The notes below the pieces were generated by a model. The model made no database searches. It saw nothing but the letters and a program-made list of their open reading frames with translations, and was not told the origin of the DNA. Positions 53,884-62,292 of a stretch of 64,000 bases of DNA are shown one piece after another (the first letter of the stretch is position 1; every line of letters begins with the position of its first letter). The stretch comes from Roseateles terrae (GTDB lineage: Bacteria; Pseudomonadota; Gammaproteobacteria; Burkholderiales; Burkholderiaceae_C), in NCBI RefSeq assembly GCF_014192155.1, contig NZ_JACHXO010000001.1, positions 1,417,984 to 1,481,983 on the forward strand, written 5' to 3'. Position numbers and translations under genes: made by a program.

Positions 53884-53925
53884 ATGTTCCTGATTCTGGA
53901 ACGTTCGTACCTAATTTAGGAACAT
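53884..53925. repeat. Two related imperfect palindromes in a convergent gap
   Basis: TTCCTGATTCTGGAA (53887-53901) and TACCTAATTTAGGAA (53908-53922) are similar 15-bp palindromes 6 bases apart. The outer arms ATGTTCCT and AGGAACAT also pair. They lie between the convergent ends of DUF72 and the LysR gene, so they may be a tandem operator or a stem that stops transcription. Confidence 0.6.
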
Positions 53926-53939
53926 GTGGGCGAGCGGCC

Positions 53940-54854
53940 TCATTGTTTGCTCCGCAGCGCCTCCCAGCGCCACGCTTTTGCCAATCGGCTTGCCAAGAAG
54001 TCCACCAGCGCCCGAACGCGTGGCGGTAGCTGCCGGCCTGAGGGATACAAGGCGTTCAGCGGCGCGGCGGACATCGGAAACGCCGGGAGCACCTGCTTGA
54101 GCCGGCCCTGCATCAGGTCGTCGCCCACATCCCAGATCGATTTCCTCACGATCCCCGCTCCTTCCAGCGCGAACTGATGGGCCGCGCTGCCATCGTTGGT
54201 GACCAGGCTGCCAGTGACCTGGACGGACGTCTGCGCTTCATCGTCAAACGCCCAGACCGCCCGGCCATGGTGGCCGATGAGGATGCAGGCATGGTCCACC
54301 AACGCCTGCGGATGAGTCGGACGGCCGCGGCGCCGCAGATAACCCGGTGATGCGCATAGCACGCGAAAGTTCGGGGCCAGTGGCCGGGCAATCAAGCTGG
54401 AATCGCCGAGTGCGCCAAAGCGCACGGCAAGGTCGATGCCGGCGTCCACCAGGTCGACCGGCACATCCGACAGCTCCAGATGAATGCGGATCTTCGGATG
54501 CTGCTTCTGAAACGCCGCCACCACCGGTGCAATCCATTGCCGCCCCAACTCCCCGGGCGCACTCATTCGAATGGAGCCCTCCATTGACTGCGACCGACCG
54601 CTCATGACCACCTGCGCGTCTTCCACCGCGGCGAGGATCCGCAGCGCCTGCGCATGAAACAGCTCCCCCTCTTCCGTGAGGGCCTGCTTGCGCGTCGTCC
54701 TCTGGAGCAGGCGAATGCCCAGCTCGCGCTCCAGCTGCGTCAAGCGTTTGCTGATCATGGCCGTGGACAGGTCCATGTTCCGGGCAGCGGCGGACAGGCT
54801 TCCGGCGGCCACGACACGCGCAAAAGTCCGCAGGCTGGCGAGGTTGCTGATCAT
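53940..54854 (-). CDS. LysR family transcriptional regulator
   Basis: A 304-residue LTTR. The N-terminal helix-turn-helix is residues 5-65 (LASLRTFARVVAAGSLSAAA, MISKRLTQLERELGIRLLQR), followed by a linker helix and the effector domain with EGSIRMSAPGELGRQWIAPV and VDLVDAGIDLAVRFGALGDS. The start MISNLASLRTF was preferred to an upstream in-frame ATG. It is divergent from the SnoaL-like gene at a gap of 100 bp, the usual LysR-target arrangement, so that gene is its likely target. Confidence 0.93.
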   Translation of the reverse strand: MISNLASLRTFARVVAAGSLSAAARNMDLSTAMISKRLTQLERELGIRLLQRTTRKQALTEEGELFHAQALRILAAVEDAQVVMSGRSQSMEGSIRMSAPGELGRQWIAPVVAAFQKQHPKIRIHLELSDVPVDLVDAGIDLAVRFGALGDSSLIARPLAPNFRVLCASPGYLRRRGRPTHPQALVDHACILIGHHGRAVWAFDDEAQTSVQVTGSLVTNDGSAAHQFALEGAGIVRKSIWDVGDDLMQGRLKQVLPAFPMSAAPLNALYPSGRQLPPRVRALVDFLASRLAKAWRWEALRSKQ

Positions 54855-54955
54855 CGGTTGTTGAATAAAAGGAAAAGATCCATTCGACGCGCGCATCTGT
54901 TTTCAGGCATGCGCAGCCGTGAGGATAAAGGCCTCACAACTTCAAGGTCGCTGCA

Positions 54956-55537
54956 ATGCAACGCCACTCCCCTCGTTTCCGTCCTACTGCTGCCGCCCTG
55001 TCCTTCCTGGTGATGCTGAGCGCTTCCTCGTCCGGCTGGGCAGGCGCCACAAGCCGTGACCCGGTGACTTCGACCCAACTGGTGGCGCCGGCCGAACTGG
55101 TGGTGGACGCCAGCCTGCCCGCCTCCACCCTGGATGCCCAGGTACTGGCCGCGCGCCGATACAGCTCGTTCTGGAACACGGGGGACGCTGAACTCGCGCG
55201 GCAAGCGCTGGCGCCAGACTTTGTGGACCGCACGCCGCCTCTGGGTCGTCAGCCTGGCTTACCCGGGGTGTTCGCGGCCTCGAAGACCTTCCGTGCTGCA
55301 GTGCCCGACCTGCGGTGTGAGGTGCTGCAGATGATCGTTGCCGGCGATCGGGTGGTGACGCACCTCAGGTTCAGCGGTCACTTGACCGGCGAGCTGATGG
55401 GACGCCGCGGCGACGGACAGGCCATTCAGTTCATCGCCACTGACATCTACCGGGTGCGAGACGGTCGTATCGCAGAGAATTGGCATCTCGAAGACACGCT
55501 GACGCTACTGCAACAGGCGGGACTTGTGGCTCGGTAG
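54956..55537 (+). CDS. Secreted SnoaL-like ester cyclase family protein
   Basis: A 193-residue protein with a signal peptide (PTAAALSFLVMLSASSSGWA) and an NTF2/SnoaL-like domain from about residue 62. Motifs include RYSSFWNTGDAELARQALAP, DFVDRTPP and GDRVVTHLRFSGHLTGELMG, with DIYRVRDGRIAENWHLEDTL at the end, which is typical of the SnoaL/ester cyclase group. Function is unknown; periplasmic location is inferred. Its divergent LysR neighbour is the likely regulator. Confidence 0.82.
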   Translation: MQRHSPRFRPTAAALSFLVMLSASSSGWAGATSRDPVTSTQLVAPAELVVDASLPASTLDAQVLAARRYSSFWNTGDAELARQALAPDFVDRTPPLGRQPGLPGVFAASKTFRAAVPDLRCEVLQMIVAGDRVVTHLRFSGHLTGELMGRRGDGQAIQFIATDIYRVRDGRIAENWHLEDTLTLLQQAGLVAR

Positions 55538-55552
55538 ATCTTTGGGGCCGCC

Positions 55553-55593
55553 AAAAAAACATCGCCCCGGTCCGAGCGACATCGAACCGGGGC
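55553..55593 (-). terminator. Rho-independent terminator of ribH
   Basis: An 8-bp stem (GCCCCGGT/ACCGGGGC, 14-base loop) followed on the minus strand by GAT and a run of seven T. It lies nine bases after the ribH stop. Confidence 0.88.
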
Positions 55594-55601
55594 ACCCGCA
55601 T

Positions 55602-56123
55602 TCAATCCTGCGGCAGACGCTTGTACAAGCTGAGTGTCTGGCTGCAGGCGCGCGCCACCTCAGCGCCCTTCTCCACAAAGTGGTCCAGGAAGAAGGCGAC
55701 ATGGCGTTCATGCTCGTGGAAGTGGTGCGGTGTCAGCACGCAAGACAGCACCGGAATGCCCACATCGAGCTGTACTCGCATCAAGCCGTCGATGACGGCA
55801 TGGGCGACGAAGTCGTGCCGGTAGATGCCGCCGTCCACGACAAAGCCGCAGGCCACCACGGCCTGATAGGTGCCGGTCAATGCCAGATGCTTCGCCAGCA
55901 TCGGGATCTCGAAGGCACCGGGCACATCGAACACGTCGATGGCGTCCGGAGAGACGCCTGACTTCGCCATTTCACTCTGGAATGACTGCCGTGCCGATGC
56001 AATGACATCGGCATGCCAGCCTGACTGAATGAAGGCGATGCGCCAGGCACTGGGGCCATCTTTGGCGCGCTGCTGAAGCGAGGAAAGACCTTTTTGGAAG
56101 GTCGTCACAGAGGTCTGATTCAT
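55602..56123 (-). CDS. ribH: 6,7-dimethyl-8-ribityllumazine synthase (type II, RibH2-like)
   Basis: Makes the riboflavin precursor lumazine from aminouracil and dihydroxybutanone phosphate. The 173-residue enzyme begins MNQTSVTTFQKGLSSLQQRA; the substrate motifs are VFDVPGAFEIPMLAKHLAL, FVVDGGIYRHDFVAHAVI and VLSCVLTPHHFHEHERHVAF. The GGIYRHDFVA and LTPHHFHE segments fit the decameric RibH2 type rather than the icosahedral RibH1 type. It is preceded by an FMN riboswitch on the same strand and is alone in its transcript, probably a second copy beside a ribBAH cluster elsewhere. Confidence 0.93.
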   Translation of the reverse strand: MNQTSVTTFQKGLSSLQQRAKDGPSAWRIAFIQSGWHADVIASARQSFQSEMAKSGVSPDAIDVFDVPGAFEIPMLAKHLALTGTYQAVVACGFVVDGGIYRHDFVAHAVIDGLMRVQLDVGIPVLSCVLTPHHFHEHERHVAFFLDHFVEKGAEVARACSQTLSLYKRLPQD

Positions 56124-56206
56124 GTGTGCTCCAAATGGAGGGATGACATGGAATCAGGGCGCACGGATCCACCGCACGAGGCTGACGCTTCATGCGGAAA
56201 ACACGC

Positions 56207-56343
<137 letters not shown>

Positions 56344-56425
56344 GCTTGAGCACGCCGCGGAAAGGATGGACCTTGCCGGAGGCGGGCTCGGCGGCATTCT
56401 AGGCGGCGCCGGCGCTCCTTTCGCC

Positions 56426-57571
56426 TCAGAGGTGCGCGACAGAAAGGGCCTCAATGGAGTCGCCGTCGAATGCGATCAGCACGCGGCGCGTGCGGTCGAA
56501 CAATCGCGCCGTGAAGTTCGGGTGGACCGCAACCTGCTCCCGTGTCGAAAGACACCAGACCGTGGTGCCGGACTTGGCGGCCAGGTGGAGATGCCTGCCG
56601 TCGCTGAACACGGCGGTCACGTCCCCGATCTCGGGCATCGGCCACCACCCCTCATGCTGCGCTGTGGTATCCATCAGCTGCACCAACTGCACACCCTGCC
56701 CCTTTCGAGCGCTCTCGCCTTCTTCATCGTCCCAGTCGAGGGTGCCCCAGAACGCAAGACGGTCATCGTTGATCCAGCACACCGGGATGGTCCACATGTC
56801 GCGCTGGCAGACGTCGATCACCGAAGTGCCATCTTCGCTTTCCCATGGATTCGAGGACAGCCAAGCGTTTACCGACCAGATCCGTGGTATCGACAGCGGC
56901 TGCCAGACCCAGCCATCGTCGAGCAGCCGCCCGCCACTGGGACTGGGGAACAAAGCACCATGAAAGTAATCCAGGTGGTGCGGCGGCCAATCGCCGTCCG
57001 CATTGCGTGGCTCGATCTGTCGATCCGTCAGGCAGACCCCGGTAGCCGGATCGGAGACGTCCAGACGATTCCAGGCCGTGCGATGCACCAGCAGGTCCCG
57101 CTCATTCCAGCGCACAAAGCAGGCGCTGAACGGCACGGTGTCCGGGTGATAGTCACCACCGTTCAACAACAAGGTTCGTTGACCCGTCCGCGTGTTGATT
57201 ACCTGCCCCTGGGTGCCCAGGTCCGACACGACCGCCACATAGGCGCCGTCATGAGAAGCGTACAGGCGATGTTGCGGCACTCCGAACACGCCCTGACGCT
57301 CATCGACGGGTAGAGCTGGCAGTTCCAGCGAGCAAAGCTGGGTGGACGACACCGCTGCGAGATCCACCTGCCACAGGGCGCCCTCAGCCGTCAGAACCAC
57401 GAGCGTGTCCGCAGTGGCCTCCACGGAACATGCATCCAGAATTGCCGCGCCGCGCCAGGTGAAGCGGCGGAGCGCGTTGCTACTCCCGTGAACGTCGGCG
57501 GAATGGGTCAGTGAGAGCAACTTCAGTCCTTCAATACTTCCGAGCGCGAGGGAAATGGCATGGCCTTTCAA
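56426..57571 (-). CDS. Hypothetical protein, possible beta-propeller
   Basis: A 381-residue protein that I do not recognise. It has a TTG start (reading MKGHAISLALGSIEGLKLLS) since no ATG lies near. Repeated segments with strand-turn-strand character (for example DTLVVLTAEGALWQVDLAAV, RLYASHDGAYVAVVSDLGTQ, DVTAVFSDGRHLHLAAKSGT, LFDRTRRVLIAFDGDSIEAL) look like blades of a WD40-like propeller. It is rich in Trp and Asp. No signal peptide. It is convergent to nothing; 5' flanks ldhA in the same direction by 56 bases, so it could be co-transcribed. Confidence 0.6.
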   Translation of the reverse strand: MKGHAISLALGSIEGLKLLSLTHSADVHGSSNALRRFTWRGAAILDACSVEATADTLVVLTAEGALWQVDLAAVSSTQLCSLELPALPVDERQGVFGVPQHRLYASHDGAYVAVVSDLGTQGQVINTRTGQRTLLLNGGDYHPDTVPFSACFVRWNERDLLVHRTAWNRLDVSDPATGVCLTDRQIEPRNADGDWPPHHLDYFHGALFPSPSGGRLLDDGWVWQPLSIPRIWSVNAWLSSNPWESEDGTSVIDVCQRDMWTIPVCWINDDRLAFWGTLDWDDEEGESARKGQGVQLVQLMDTTAQHEGWWPMPEIGDVTAVFSDGRHLHLAAKSGTTVWCLSTREQVAVHPNFTARLFDRTRRVLIAFDGDSIEALSVAHL

Positions 57572-57627
57572 TCACTCGCCAAGCTTGATACGTGTTGCGC
57601 AACGCGGATCCACAAATGTGGCTTGCT

Positions 57628-58626
57628 TCATGCACTGGACGGAATTCGATTGACCAAGGGCTGACCTTGCTCGAACGCCGTGATGCTTTCAAGTGTCGTC
57701 TGGACGATCTGGCCGATCGCCTCCTCGGTGAGGAATGCCTGGTGACCCGTGACAAGCACATTGGGGAATGACACCAGCCGCTGGATCACATCGTCCGTGA
57801 TGATGGTGGACGACAGATCCTGGAAGAACAGGCTGGCCTCCTGTTCATACACATCAATGGCCAGTCCGCCCAGTTGACCGGTTTTGAGGAACTCGATCGC
57901 CGCCTCCGTGTCCACAAGACCGCCGCGACTGGTGTTGATCAGAATGGCACCGCGGCGCAGATGCGCCAGCAACTGGCGGCCGACGATGTGGTGGGTGTCC
58001 GGCGTCAGCGGGCAATGCAGGGAAATGACGTGCGACAAGGCGGCCAATTCGTCCATGCCGACATACCTTCCCCCCAACTGCTCAAAGGTCCGGTTGAGAT
58101 ACGCATCGTGCCCCAGCAGCGTGCAGCCGAAGCCCTGCATGATCTTCGCAAAGACGTTGCCGATCTTGCCGGTGCCGATGATGCCTACCGTCTTGCCATA
58201 CAAGTCGAAGCCCATCAGGCCGTCCAGTTCGAAGTTCCCTTCGCGCGTGCGCGTGCTGGCCCGTGCAATCTTCCGATTCAGCGCTAGCAGCAGCCCGACC
58301 GCAAACTCGGCCACGGAATGCGGCGAGTAATCGACCACTCGAACCACGGCGATATTCAATGCGGCCGCTGCCGCGGTGTCGATGTGGTTGAAGCCGGTCG
58401 AGCGCGTGGCAATGAGACGGGTGCCCTGCCCGGCCAGCAGCGCCAGTACTTCCGCATCCACCTGGTCATTGACGAAGACGCAAACGGCGGGACATCCAAC
58501 GGCCAGGCGAGCCGTGTCCGGCGTCAAGCGGTCACCTATGAAGAGCAGCTCGTGTCCGAATTGGACGTTCGACTTGTTGAAGAGCGCCTGGTCGTATCGG
58601 CGAGCACTGAAGATGGCTGCTTTCAT
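57628..58626 (-). CDS. ldhA: D-lactate dehydrogenase (2-hydroxyacid dehydrogenase family)
   Basis: A 332-residue fermentative NAD-dependent D-lactate dehydrogenase. The NAD motif is GKTVGIIGTGKIGNVFAKIM. Catalytic residues are Arg in NTSRGGLVDTEAAIEFLKTG, Glu in DVYEQEASLFFQDLSSTIIT, and His in VLVTGHQAFLTEEAI. The start MKAAIFSARRYDQALFNKSN is characteristic of LdhA. It reduces pyruvate under low oxygen. It is followed by the propeller-like gene. Confidence 0.94.
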   Translation of the reverse strand: MKAAIFSARRYDQALFNKSNVQFGHELLFIGDRLTPDTARLAVGCPAVCVFVNDQVDAEVLALLAGQGTRLIATRSTGFNHIDTAAAAALNIAVVRVVDYSPHSVAEFAVGLLLALNRKIARASTRTREGNFELDGLMGFDLYGKTVGIIGTGKIGNVFAKIMQGFGCTLLGHDAYLNRTFEQLGGRYVGMDELAALSHVISLHCPLTPDTHHIVGRQLLAHLRRGAILINTSRGGLVDTEAAIEFLKTGQLGGLAIDVYEQEASLFFQDLSSTIITDDVIQRLVSFPNVLVTGHQAFLTEEAIGQIVQTTLESITAFEQGQPLVNRIPSSA

Positions 58627-58692
58627 GGAGGACGCCTGAAGACTGGTGGATGCCAAGCATCTTAAGCGGCGGCTCCGAAAGCGGCTTGGGCT

Positions 58693-59370
58693 TCAGTCAA
58701 TGATCAAGGTGTAGGTGACCGCCTGGTACATCGTCGGCAGTGCGCCGCCGAATTCCACCGTATGGCGGCCGGGGCTGAGCGGTCTGAGCATGACGTAATA
58801 ACCATTGGCGGCCGCGCGGTACCTGGGACTCCCGAAGGCTTTCGCCCCCACATCGAAGCACGCCGGCGAAGCCTGGCGGTGCGCCATCAGGTCTTCCATC
58901 CGCACACCATCCACCTGCAACACCAGTGCCTTCGGTTTGCGGGTGAGCTGAGCCGCACTGGTCATGAAATCGACGCACGGACCGGCACGGTCTTCAAAGG
59001 CGGAAGCGAGGTAATTGATCAGTGGGAAGAACAGGTACTTATCGCGCGGCACGTGACAGGTGCGAATCGCCCGCTGCGTGCCGTACGTGCCGGCCAGGAA
59101 CCACACCTCACCGCTTTGATTACTGGCGCAGAGGTCACCCGTTTTGTCGGCCACCGGACTCAGTTCATATGGAAAGGATCCCGCCCATTCCCACCAGCGC
59201 TGAGACCAGATCGCCTGGGAGGCACCTTCGACTGATTCATCCGGCGGCAGGAGCACGGAGTCCGCCGCCAGCGCGGCGCCTGTGGACATGGCCATCACAA
59301 CAGCGGTGGCCAGGACTTGTGTTGCCAAGGAACTGAAGAAACGCGGAAGCTCGCCCATGACCGGAACCAT
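58693..59370 (-). CDS. Secreted hypothetical protein (WSQRWWEW family)
   Basis: A 225-residue exported protein with a signal peptide (SLATQVLATAVVMAMSTGAA then LAA). The mature part shows SQAIWSQRWWEWAGSFPYEL, GEVWFLAGTYGTQRAIRTC and VPRDKYLFFPLINYLAS, a pattern I know from many uncharacterised bacterial secreted proteins without an assigned role. Two to four Cys (C in GDLCAS, RTCHV, AGPCVD, ASPACF) could form disulfides. The first ATG has no ribosome site; an ATG 12 bases downstream is as likely. The 2OG oxygenase gene lies 80 bp upstream in the same direction. Confidence 0.7.
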   Translation of the reverse strand: MVPVMGELPRFFSSLATQVLATAVVMAMSTGAALAADSVLLPPDESVEGASQAIWSQRWWEWAGSFPYELSPVADKTGDLCASNQSGEVWFLAGTYGTQRAIRTCHVPRDKYLFFPLINYLASAFEDRAGPCVDFMTSAAQLTRKPKALVLQVDGVRMEDLMAHRQASPACFDVGAKAFGSPRYRAAANGYYVMLRPLSPGRHTVEFGGALPTMYQAVTYTLIID

Positions 59371-59451
59371 TTCATCGCAAAGGGCGGCATGTTAAGTGGC
59401 AAGCGATATCCCGTATCGAAAGAATTGGAAACGTTGTCGCTCCCTGTCCCC

Positions 59452-59835
59452 TCAGCGCCCTTTTCTACCCAACACCCAGCCGATGGAAAAGACGTAGCGA
59501 CTGCCACCTGCGACACGGGTGACGCTGTGTTCGCTGACGTCCGGTCTGAACAGCTTGATTCGCGACCCCGAGTAGATGGGATCCTTGCAAACGAATTCGC
59601 CACCTGACTTCGGTGCCTTCAGGATCACATTCAACCTGTAGTGCCGCCCCAGCTGCACCGGGTCCTTGTGAGGGGGGATCTCAGACCCGTCTGGGTAGCG
59701 GATCAGATAGGAATCAAACGGAATGGGCCAAGGTGCGGTCAGCAGCAGCATCTTGTCGTACCCGGTTCCCTGTCGGCCGCGTTGCCAACGGAAGGCAGTT
59801 GAGAGGAATGAACGCAGTCGACTCGGCGAGGACAT
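59452..59835 (-). CDS. Small 2OG-Fe(II) oxygenase
   Basis: A 127-residue minimal double-stranded beta-helix oxygenase. Iron ligands are H56-x-D58 (SEIPPHKDPVQLGRHYRLNV) and H103 (SEHSVTRVAGGSRYVFSIGW), with R113 for 2-oxoglutarate. At 127 residues it lacks the N-terminal helices of prolyl hydroxylases and is close to a bare catalytic core. The start ATG is the only one near. It is followed by the secreted orphan, which might be its substrate; this is only a guess from position. Confidence 0.82.
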   Translation of the reverse strand: MSSPSRLRSFLSTAFRWQRGRQGTGYDKMLLLTAPWPIPFDSYLIRYPDGSEIPPHKDPVQLGRHYRLNVILKAPKSGGEFVCKDPIYSGSRIKLFRPDVSEHSVTRVAGGSRYVFSIGWVLGRKGR

Positions 59836-60120
59836 GTGGGGAAAGGACGGTCAGACGTTGGGGAAGTCGGTGGCGGAAGCATGAGCGCCGGCACAGATGA
59901 TACGGAGGAACTTCACACCACTCACGGGGCTAGCGAGGTGAAACCCGCGCAAGGGATTCACGGGCGCAAGCGCCATCGGCACTGGCAGGGTTCATCGCTG
60001 TCGGTCGATGGCGGGCACCTCAGCAACAACAATGCAAAGGCTCGCGGCATTTTGGGCTCTTTTTCTGCAGCCAGTGAAGGTGAGCCGCGGAGCTCATGCG
60101 TGCTCAGACTTCTCCATAGC
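59836..60120. other. Intergenic stretch, no gene seen
   Basis: About 285 bases between the 2OG oxygenase start and the immunity-like gene end. Frames here show no known domain and no ribosome site; I see no repeat. Confidence 0.45.
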
Positions 60121-60510
60121 TCATTGTTCGTCAGCGCCCTCCCGCTCCGCATACATGCTGACAAGCAACTCCACGCCACCTTGCCCGAGCAGCATCATGT
60201 CGGCGGATTGGATCGAGAGGCCAGCGAACTCAGTATCTGAGTGCACCTCGCACCACAGCGACAGTGCCACATCGTCGATCGCCGATAGACGCTCGGCATA
60301 GCCACAGGCCCAACTTGCGGCCCGTGACAGCGCTTTGTCGAAACCTTCACCAGGCTCCGGTTCCAAACGCCAGAAGACGCGGTGATCGTCTCGGCTCGGG
60401 GTCGCGGGCGACACTTTCGTAGGAGGGGCCGTAATTCGGCTCGCCATATCTTCGACGTGATGCAACCGCGACAATGCGCAAAGAGTGATTCGATAGTCCG
60501 AGATTGCCAT
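60121..60510 (-). CDS. DUF4279-like protein, probable orphan immunity protein
   Basis: A 129-residue soluble protein. It begins MAISDYRITLCALSRLHHVE and carries ASRITAPPTKVSPATPSRDD, VFWRLEPEPGEGFDKALSRA and the C-terminal SLWCEVHSDTEFAGLSIQSA then LGQGGVELLVSMYAE. This order (strand, I-x-x-P-T-x-x, W-x-L, late C-x-V and L-S) fits DUF4279, a domain often encoded next to contact-dependent and Rhs toxins as immunity. It lies 68 bases downstream of a broken Rhs segment, so its toxin partner is gone. The assignment is by pattern only. Confidence 0.6.
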   Translation of the reverse strand: MAISDYRITLCALSRLHHVEDMASRITAPPTKVSPATPSRDDHRVFWRLEPEPGEGFDKALSRAASWACGYAERLSAIDDVALSLWCEVHSDTEFAGLSIQSADMMLLGQGGVELLVSMYAEREGADEQ

Positions 60511-60578
60511 CAGTGCAGGGAGTCTTTGTCACGCAGCAGCGCTCACGACAGTCAATGCTAACAAGGTCTTTGACGTCA

Positions 60579-61090
60579 CTAGCCGTTTTCATTTCGCGCC
60601 AACGCCTCAAGTCGTCGGACAGCCTCGGTCAAGTTGAGCCCAGTCTCCGCATCGAAGTACTGCCCCGGGAAACGCAGCTGAAAAGCTACTGCTGGCTGCC
60701 CGCTCGGGGCCGTTTCCGCCGCCGTTGACCCAAACAGCTCAGCAATCCACCGCCAGCGCTCCGCCCCGGTTCTGTCAATCAAGATCCTAGGCGCCCTAAG
60801 GTGATCGGCATAGGCGAAGAACACATCGCTGCTGTTGGCGGGCCCAAGGACTGCCAGCGGCTGCAAACCACACCAATTCTTGCACTGCCGTGCCTCCGCC
60901 GTGTATTTCCCAACAGTTCGGGACCGGACGCATAGAAGCACAGTCGCGCCTGCTCCGGCGCGGCGGCATTGGACCTGCTCACCCGCTGCCAACCCGCGTC
61001 GTAGCTGAAGGCGGTCGTCTGCCCCGCCTTGGTGATGGGGGTGAGCCGGTTGTCCAGGCTGTACGCCACGCTGCTGTACATGGCGGTGTC
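60579..61090 (-). pseudogene. Rhs core fragment 1, frameshifted
   Basis: The N-terminal part (frame ending at 60779) reads YSSVAYSLDNRLTPITKAGQ, then the YD-repeat part SYDAGWQRVSRSNAAAPEQA and FYASGPELLG. A single-base shift near 60918 moves the similarity into another frame: GKYTAEA, VFFAYADHLRAPRILIDRTG, RWRWIAELFGSTAAETAPSG and FQLRFPGQYFDAETGLN. It stops after FDAETGLN, before the usual SDPIGLxGG core end, and a foreign tail follows. It is a near copy of the segment at 62803-63240. Confidence 0.85.
60633..61063. repeat. Direct repeat of Rhs core DNA, copy 1
   Basis: About 430 bases that match 62803-63240 closely (from TTGAGCCC-GTCTCCGCATCG to GAGCCGGTTGTCCAGG). The copy has a frameshift and small deletions, so it is the degraded one. 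The two direct repeats could recombine and delete or swap the DNA between them. Confidence 0.85.
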
Positions 61091-61169
61091 CGTCAGCGTG
61101 TTGCTGGCCGCGCTGCTGCTCTGCGCGACGATGGCCAGCGGCTTGTCGAGCTTGCGCGAAGTCGCGGCC

Positions 61170-61443
61170 AGGTAGCCGTCCACGCCCTGCGCCATCAGCG
61201 CTTCGGCGAGCTTGGCCGCGCCGCGCTCGCCGGCATCGTCAAGGTCGTTGCCCGCCGCATCAAATACCGGGATGACCAGGCTGCCCGTCAGGTGCTCGTT
61301 GCCGCTGTCGCGGTAGATGCCGATGCGTTGCAGCTTGGTCTACAGCTCGTTGCCGGCGACGCGGCTGCGCTCGGGCAGCCGCAGGTCCAGGGTGCGGTTC
61401 GCGTAGCCCAGCCCGAAGCGCGCGATGCCTGCACGAACCACCG
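61170..61443 (-). pseudogene. Fragment of a CHC2/Toprim-type DNA primase
   Basis: The minus-strand frame reads IARFGLGYANRTLDLRLPER then SRVAGNEL, a TAG stop (61339-61341), TKLQRIGIYRDSGNEHLTGS, LVIPVFDAAG, and then NDLDDAGERGAAKLAEALMA. The FxLGYANRTL-RLP, RIGI-SG-EHxxGSLVIP and DxDxAGERGAxKLA elements are those of plasmid or ICE-type CHC2 zinc-finger primases. Between DAAG and DLDDAGERG a block is missing, and the fragment joins directly to the Rhs remnant. The zinc finger is not present. Confidence 0.7.
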
Positions 61444-61461
61444 CCTGGACGTCGGCGGCAC

Positions 61462-61560
61462 GCGCAGGAAGCCACCCCGGTTGTCGGGCGCCTGTGCAAC
61501 GTGCCGTTGCCCTGGCTCTGCGCTGGACGCTTTGCCGCCATCCAGGGTGGCTTCCTGCGC
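61462..61560. repeat. 16-bp perfect inverted repeat with 67-base loop
   Basis: GCGCAGGAAGCCACCC (61462-61477) and its exact complement GGGTGGCTTCCTGCGC (61545-61560). The insert appears to interrupt the region just upstream of the primase fragment. It could be a small non-autonomous element or long hairpin. Confidence 0.75.
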
Positions 61561-61941
61561 TGCGCTTCGTCAGTGGCGGGCTTCGGCCAGCTTCGCTGAC
61601 CTGCACCCCAACCTCGTTCTTCGCGTGGGCGCGAACCGGCGCGAGGACCGCGCCTGAACAAGGTCGGCCCCTGCAGCGCTGCGGCAACCCGCCTGGGGGC
61701 GGGTGCGCCTTCGCGTCAGCACCGGCGCCGGCCGGTGCTGCCCGCTGTCCTGCGGCAGCGGCTCCAACCCATCCCCCCGCCCTTCCCAGGGAAGGGAGCG
61801 AGTCGCCCTCCGCCGTCAGCGGTGCATGCCACTTCGTCCGCATGCACCGCCCACGGCGAGCGTCGAACGGCACGCCACCGCGTCAAGGCCGAGCCCTGCG
61901 GGTGGCCTGCGGCCAGCCTGGACTCGGCAGCACGCCTGAAC
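61561..61941. other. Degenerate GC-rich stretch without a gene
   Basis: About 380 bases between the inverted repeat and the small membrane protein gene. Several frames are open on both strands but none shows a known domain. Short hairpins such as CCCGCCTGGGGGCGGG (61690-61705) are present. I see it as debris between Rhs cassettes. Confidence 0.45.
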
Positions 61942-62292
61942 TCAGCGAACCGCAGCGCTCTGCAAGCGCCGTGCTTTCCAACGACGCCACAGCCACGGCA
62001 GCAAGACGAACCATTGAAGATATCCAGCAATTCCGCACGTCAACGTCACCAGCAGAGCATCGCTCAAACCCTCAGCTTCCAACCCAACAAGTGCCAGGAT
62101 TGCACTGACAAGAGCAGTTAGCAGCCAGCCGCTCGGGAACGTCAACACCAGCATGCAGAGCCCATGCCTTAACAAGACCTCGTTTCTTAACTGGCCATCT
62201 GGCAGCCCTTGGTAGCTCGTCAAGGTCCAGATAAAGACCAGCCCGATGACCACCACCCAAGCAAGCAAGAAGAGGGAATGTCTTTTCATCAT
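61942..62292 (-). CDS. Small membrane protein, probable immunity to the Rhs C-terminal toxin
   Basis: A 116-residue protein with three membrane helices: LFLLAWVVVIGLVFIWTLTS, LCMLVLTFPSGWLLTALVSA plus AILALVGL, and TLTCGIAGYLQWFVLLPWLW, followed by the basic tail RRWKARRLQSAAVR. Its first ATG overlaps the TAA of the Rhs gene by one base, with a second ATG directly following. Position right behind a toxin tip and membrane character make an immunity role likely; no named family was recognised. Confidence 0.65.
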   Translation of the reverse strand: MMKRHSLFLLAWVVVIGLVFIWTLTSYQGLPDGQLRNEVLLRHGLCMLVLTFPSGWLLTALVSAILALVGLEAEGLSDALLVTLTCGIAGYLQWFVLLPWLWRRWKARRLQSAAVR

